Shown here: piece after piece, positions 61,513 to 64,000 of the stretch
Position numbering within the stretch: the stretch's first letter is position 1
How the letters are laid out: every line of letters starts with the position of its first letter
Assembly (NCBI RefSeq): GCF_003076595.1
Contig: NZ_CP025785.1
Span: forward strand, 4,454-68,453
DNA length: 64,000 nucleotides
Direction: 5' to 3'
DNA from: Candidatus Borreliella tachyglossi
GTDB lineage: Bacteria > Spirochaetota > Spirochaetia > Borreliales > Borreliaceae
Notes under the pieces: model-generated
What the model was told of the DNA's origin: nothing
Database searches by the model: none
Seen by the model: the letters and a program-made list of their open reading frames with translations, nothing else
Position numbers and translations under genes: made by a program

Positions 61513-62982
61513 ATGAACCTACTAAAGTTTTTGCATATATTGCTAATACTATTTTTCACCTCCTGTAACATGGCAAAGTTTGGGGATTACAAACCGATAT
61601 ACTTCAAAAGCGAAGAAGATTTAAAGCATGCAAGTATTTATATAAATTCACTAGGATATAAAACAATATCCGAATATACAACGAAAATAAGTATATTAGA
61701 CTTTCCAGATTTCAAAGAAATAACAATATATGAGGCAATGAAACTCAATGATTATGATCTCAGGAAAGACTTGTTTTTAAAAAAACTCCCTAATCTCTTC
61801 AATCTAGAGAACAAAAAAATACTCTACGTCGACTCACAATTTACTAATAATGATCTTATAAAACTAAAAAAAGATAAAAATATTGAAGCAGACATGCATT
61901 CCCTTCACTACAAAACTAAAATTAATTATTTTTCAATCATAATATTTATATCAATCATGATGCTTTTATTAATGTTAAACATGAAATATGTACCCTTTAT
62001 GTTGACCTTTTTCACAGCCTCATGCACCATATTGATATTTAGCAATGCCATGCCATATTTTTATCCCTTAACAATACTTGCTTACCTACTATTCGCATTA
62101 ATTGATAATTTTAACAAGAATTACAATAAGATATATTTGAAAGAAATCAGCTTTTTAACATTAATGAAGAAAATAAAATTTCCAATTTTCTTATTTTTAT
62201 TTATAGTCTTGTACTTTATCGTGATAAGCAATTTTCTAATTACTAATCTTGAACCAATTTTTATCATTTTTGTATCCATATCAACTCTTTGTATTTTCTT
62301 AATATTTACTTGGATAAAAACTGAAAGCAACTTCAAAGATACATTTTTATTTTTAATTGAAATAAAAGAACAAAAAAGAGAGGTCAGAAATCTAAGATTA
62401 AAGATTATCATACATCTAATGCTATTTATAGCCTCATTAATGCCATTCTTTTACTCGCAACACATACTCAATTCTTATAAAAATTCTAATTATCTTTATA
62501 GTAAAAATTTGAACTATTTTGATTATCTAAACCCTGAAAATATTTACTTAACAGCGGGATACACTGAAGAGATTCCTAACATTGTAGGATATATGGCTCA
62601 TATTCTTTACCAAAATGAACTTAAATATAAAATAACATCTAAATATGGTGAAGTGAAAAAAAATATAGAAGAAGATTACTTCAAAATAGAAAATAACAAA
62701 ATAATCATCAATCCAAAAACTGTATACAAAGTAGATAAAGAATTTATATCTAGTAACCTTAATCAAGAATTCTCAAGACTATTCCTATACAATGGAAACC
62801 CAATCTTAATATATAAAGAGGTACATGCCAATATTACAACAATTCAAGACAATATTTCAACTTTATTCGCCCTTTCTTTGCCATTCTTCTTGTTGCTATT
62901 CCTATTTAAAGCAATAAGATTTACAATTCTTTTAAATATGAGTGAAAAAAGCTATAGAAAATATACTAAAGGGAATATTTAA
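61513..62982 (+). CDS. Lipobox-bearing polytopic membrane protein of unknown function
   Basis: 489 residues. The N-terminus has a signal sequence with a lipobox-like FFTSC (Cys near 19), then a ~110-residue soluble part, then about six membrane helices in two groups (about 145-290 with gaps, and the C-terminal 445-475) flanking a ~150-residue extracytoplasmic loop. No family recognised. It overlaps the RnfC-like gene by one base, so the two are probably expressed together. Confidence 0.65.
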   Translation: MNLLKFLHILLILFFTSCNMAKFGDYKPIYFKSEEDLKHASIYINSLGYKTISEYTTKISILDFPDFKEITIYEAMKLNDYDLRKDLFLKKLPNLFNLENKKILYVDSQFTNNDLIKLKKDKNIEADMHSLHYKTKINYFSIIIFISIMMLLLMLNMKYVPFMLTFFTASCTILIFSNAMPYFYPLTILAYLLFALIDNFNKNYNKIYLKEISFLTLMKKIKFPIFLFLFIVLYFIVISNFLITNLEPIFIIFVSISTLCIFLIFTWIKTESNFKDTFLFLIEIKEQKREVRNLRLKIIIHLMLFIASLMPFFYSQHILNSYKNSNYLYSKNLNYFDYLNPENIYLTAGYTEEIPNIVGYMAHILYQNELKYKITSKYGEVKKNIEEDYFKIENNKIIINPKTVYKVDKEFISSNLNQEFSRLFLYNGNPILIYKEVHANITTIQDNISTLFALSLPFFLLLFLFKAIRFTILLNMSEKSYRKYTKGNI

Positions 62983-64000
62983 TGCCTAACTCAGAATCAC
63001 AAGAAATAAAAATAGAAATAAAGAATCGATATAAAGTAAATATAGATGAAATTCAAATCCCTGAATACGTTCTAATTCCACTAGAAACGGAAAACTCGAA
63101 GTCTACAATATATGTCGTTGAAAATCAAAGAATCGAGGAAGGCCAAATACTATCAAAAAATACAAGCATAGAACTATACACATATTCCCCAATATCTGGA
63201 ATAATAGAGAAAATATATATCGCTAACCTTCCAAATGGAACTCAATTAAAATCAGCATTAATAAGATTTCAAGGAAGAATTAAAAATGAAAAGGAACCGC
63301 CCGCTGAGGATGAGTCAAGAGAGAAAACACTAGAAAAATTAATTCGCCTAGGAATTCCTTGGTTTAATGAAAATTCACTATTTCAATATGTAAGTAAATG
63401 TAAAAAAATAGACAAGATGATTTTACTAATAAACGGAAAAGATCCCTTTACAAACATTTCAGAAACATTAATAAAAGAAAAATTAGATGAAATTACTTAT
63501 GGACTTGAGATAATCAATAAAATTTTTAAATTCAAAGAAATACTAGTAGTTTTAAGCAATTATAACTTAAAAAAAGAACTTGAAAATTTAAATATTTTTA
63601 AAGATGAAAGATTCATAACTAAACTCATTCCTAATACTACACATCCATATGCAAATCATGAAATGATAATGCACTTTTTATACAATGAAGATAGCATGCT
63701 TGAGGACATAAACCCCAATAAAAACATACTTCTAACTAATGTCGAAGACCTTTACAATGTTCATAAGGTAATTAAAACAAGCATCCCATACAAAGAAAAG
63801 TTTATCGCTGTAAATGGCAATCAAAAAATGCAAAACAAAATAATAAAAGTCAAAATTGGAACATCGATCCGCCAAATCATAGATGAAGAGATCGATATAG
63901 CAAAATACGATATATTTCTAAATAACCCAGTAAATAAAATAAAAATAAATAACCTAAATATACCCATCACAAGAGATATATATAGCATTACGATTTTACG
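62982..64000 (+). CDS. RnfC-like electron-transport subunit (3' end outside window)
   Basis: Open frame of 339 codons running off the window edge. The N-terminal region has a barrel-sandwich segment (RIEEGQILSKNTSIELYTYSPISG) as in RnfC. LLINGKDPF and the following helix correspond to the RnfC INGAECEP region, but the Cys/Glu pair is replaced, and the FMN/NADH glycine-rich loop reads RLGIPWFNEN instead of GxGGAGFPT. Redox function is therefore doubtful at least in this half; any Fe-S cysteines would lie beyond the window. Confidence 0.65.
   Translation, partial: MPNSESQEIKIEIKNRYKVNIDEIQIPEYVLIPLETENSKSTIYVVENQRIEEGQILSKNTSIELYTYSPISGIIEKIYIANLPNGTQLKSALIRFQGRIKNEKEPPAEDESREKTLEKLIRLGIPWFNENSLFQYVSKCKKIDKMILLINGKDPFTNISETLIKEKLDEITYGLEIINKIFKFKEILVVLSNYNLKKELENLNIFKDERFITKLIPNTTHPYANHEMIMHFLYNEDSMLEDINPNKNILLTNVEDLYNVHKVIKTSIPYKEKFIAVNGNQKMQNKIIKVKIGTSIRQIIDEEIDIAKYDIFLNNPVNKIKINNLNIPITRDIYSITIL

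Overview
This window is a piece of a spirochaete chromosome of the genus Borrelia in the broad sense (Borrelia/Borreliella). The evidence is very low G+C, densely packed genes with 1-14 base overlaps, P13, the PUR-domain regulator BpuR, a PPi-dependent phosphofructokinase, three-domain PepP, and a tmRNA whose tag reads AKNNNFTSSNLVMAA. The gene order from trpS to an RnfC-like gene matches the B. burgdorferi chromosome as I recall it, roughly BB0005 to BB0072. Species is not certain. An intact-looking ruvC, no queA between pfp and ruvB, a decayed trmH and a decayed methyltransferase/nuclease gene all differ from my recollection of B. burgdorferi B31, so a relapsing-fever or other non-Lyme lineage is plausible.

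Layout. 1-10.5 kb: trpS, an AI-2E-type permease and a HAD protein (minus); cdaA-cdaR-acpS-DUF2225-truA-UDG-like-priA (plus); udk and a rhodanese-like protein (minus). 10.6-19.9 kb: a YitT transporter (plus), rluD, a membrane protein, pfp, ruvB and ruvA (minus), a secreted beta-propeller (plus), then ruvC, yebC and folD (minus). 20-26 kb: two envelope proteins including a probable BAM lipoprotein, a DUF188 protein, two signal-peptidase paralogues, a PEGA/SUMF1-like protein and smpB. 26-40 kb: p13, parC/parE, plsC, a lipoprotein, a SurA/PpiD-like foldase, cheR, phoU, TPR-like proteins and a short SMC. 40-44 kb: rnhB, bpuR, tRNA-Gly, tmRNA, two tandem YhhQ-type transporters, a trmH remnant and ung. 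44-52 kb: the glycolytic block gap-pgk-tpiA-secG, a large TPR protein, CBS/CorC, ybeY, trxA and rsmE. 52.3-53.8 kb: a decayed DNA methyltransferase-nuclease fusion. 53.8-64 kb: PASTA protein, fmt, def, a thioredoxin-fold protein, pepP, a Cof phosphatase, M29 aminopeptidase, DUF212, a lipobox-bearing membrane protein and a truncated RnfC-like gene.

Functional threads are recombination and repair (ruvABC, priA, ung, SMC, topoisomerase IV), ribosome rescue and tRNA modification (tmRNA, smpB, truA, rluD, rsmE), lower glycolysis with PPi-PFK, c-di-AMP synthesis, and envelope export or folding.

I found no CRISPR array, prophage, insertion sequence or obvious new defence system. The most notable observations are the ruvC gene, the two pseudogenes, four proteins that keep a fold but lack catalytic residues (rhodanese, signal peptidase, family-4 uracil-DNA glycosylase and RnfC-like), a 14-bp-arm palindrome upstream of bpuR, a possible micro-ORF ahead of lepB, and an SMC with no recognisable hinge.
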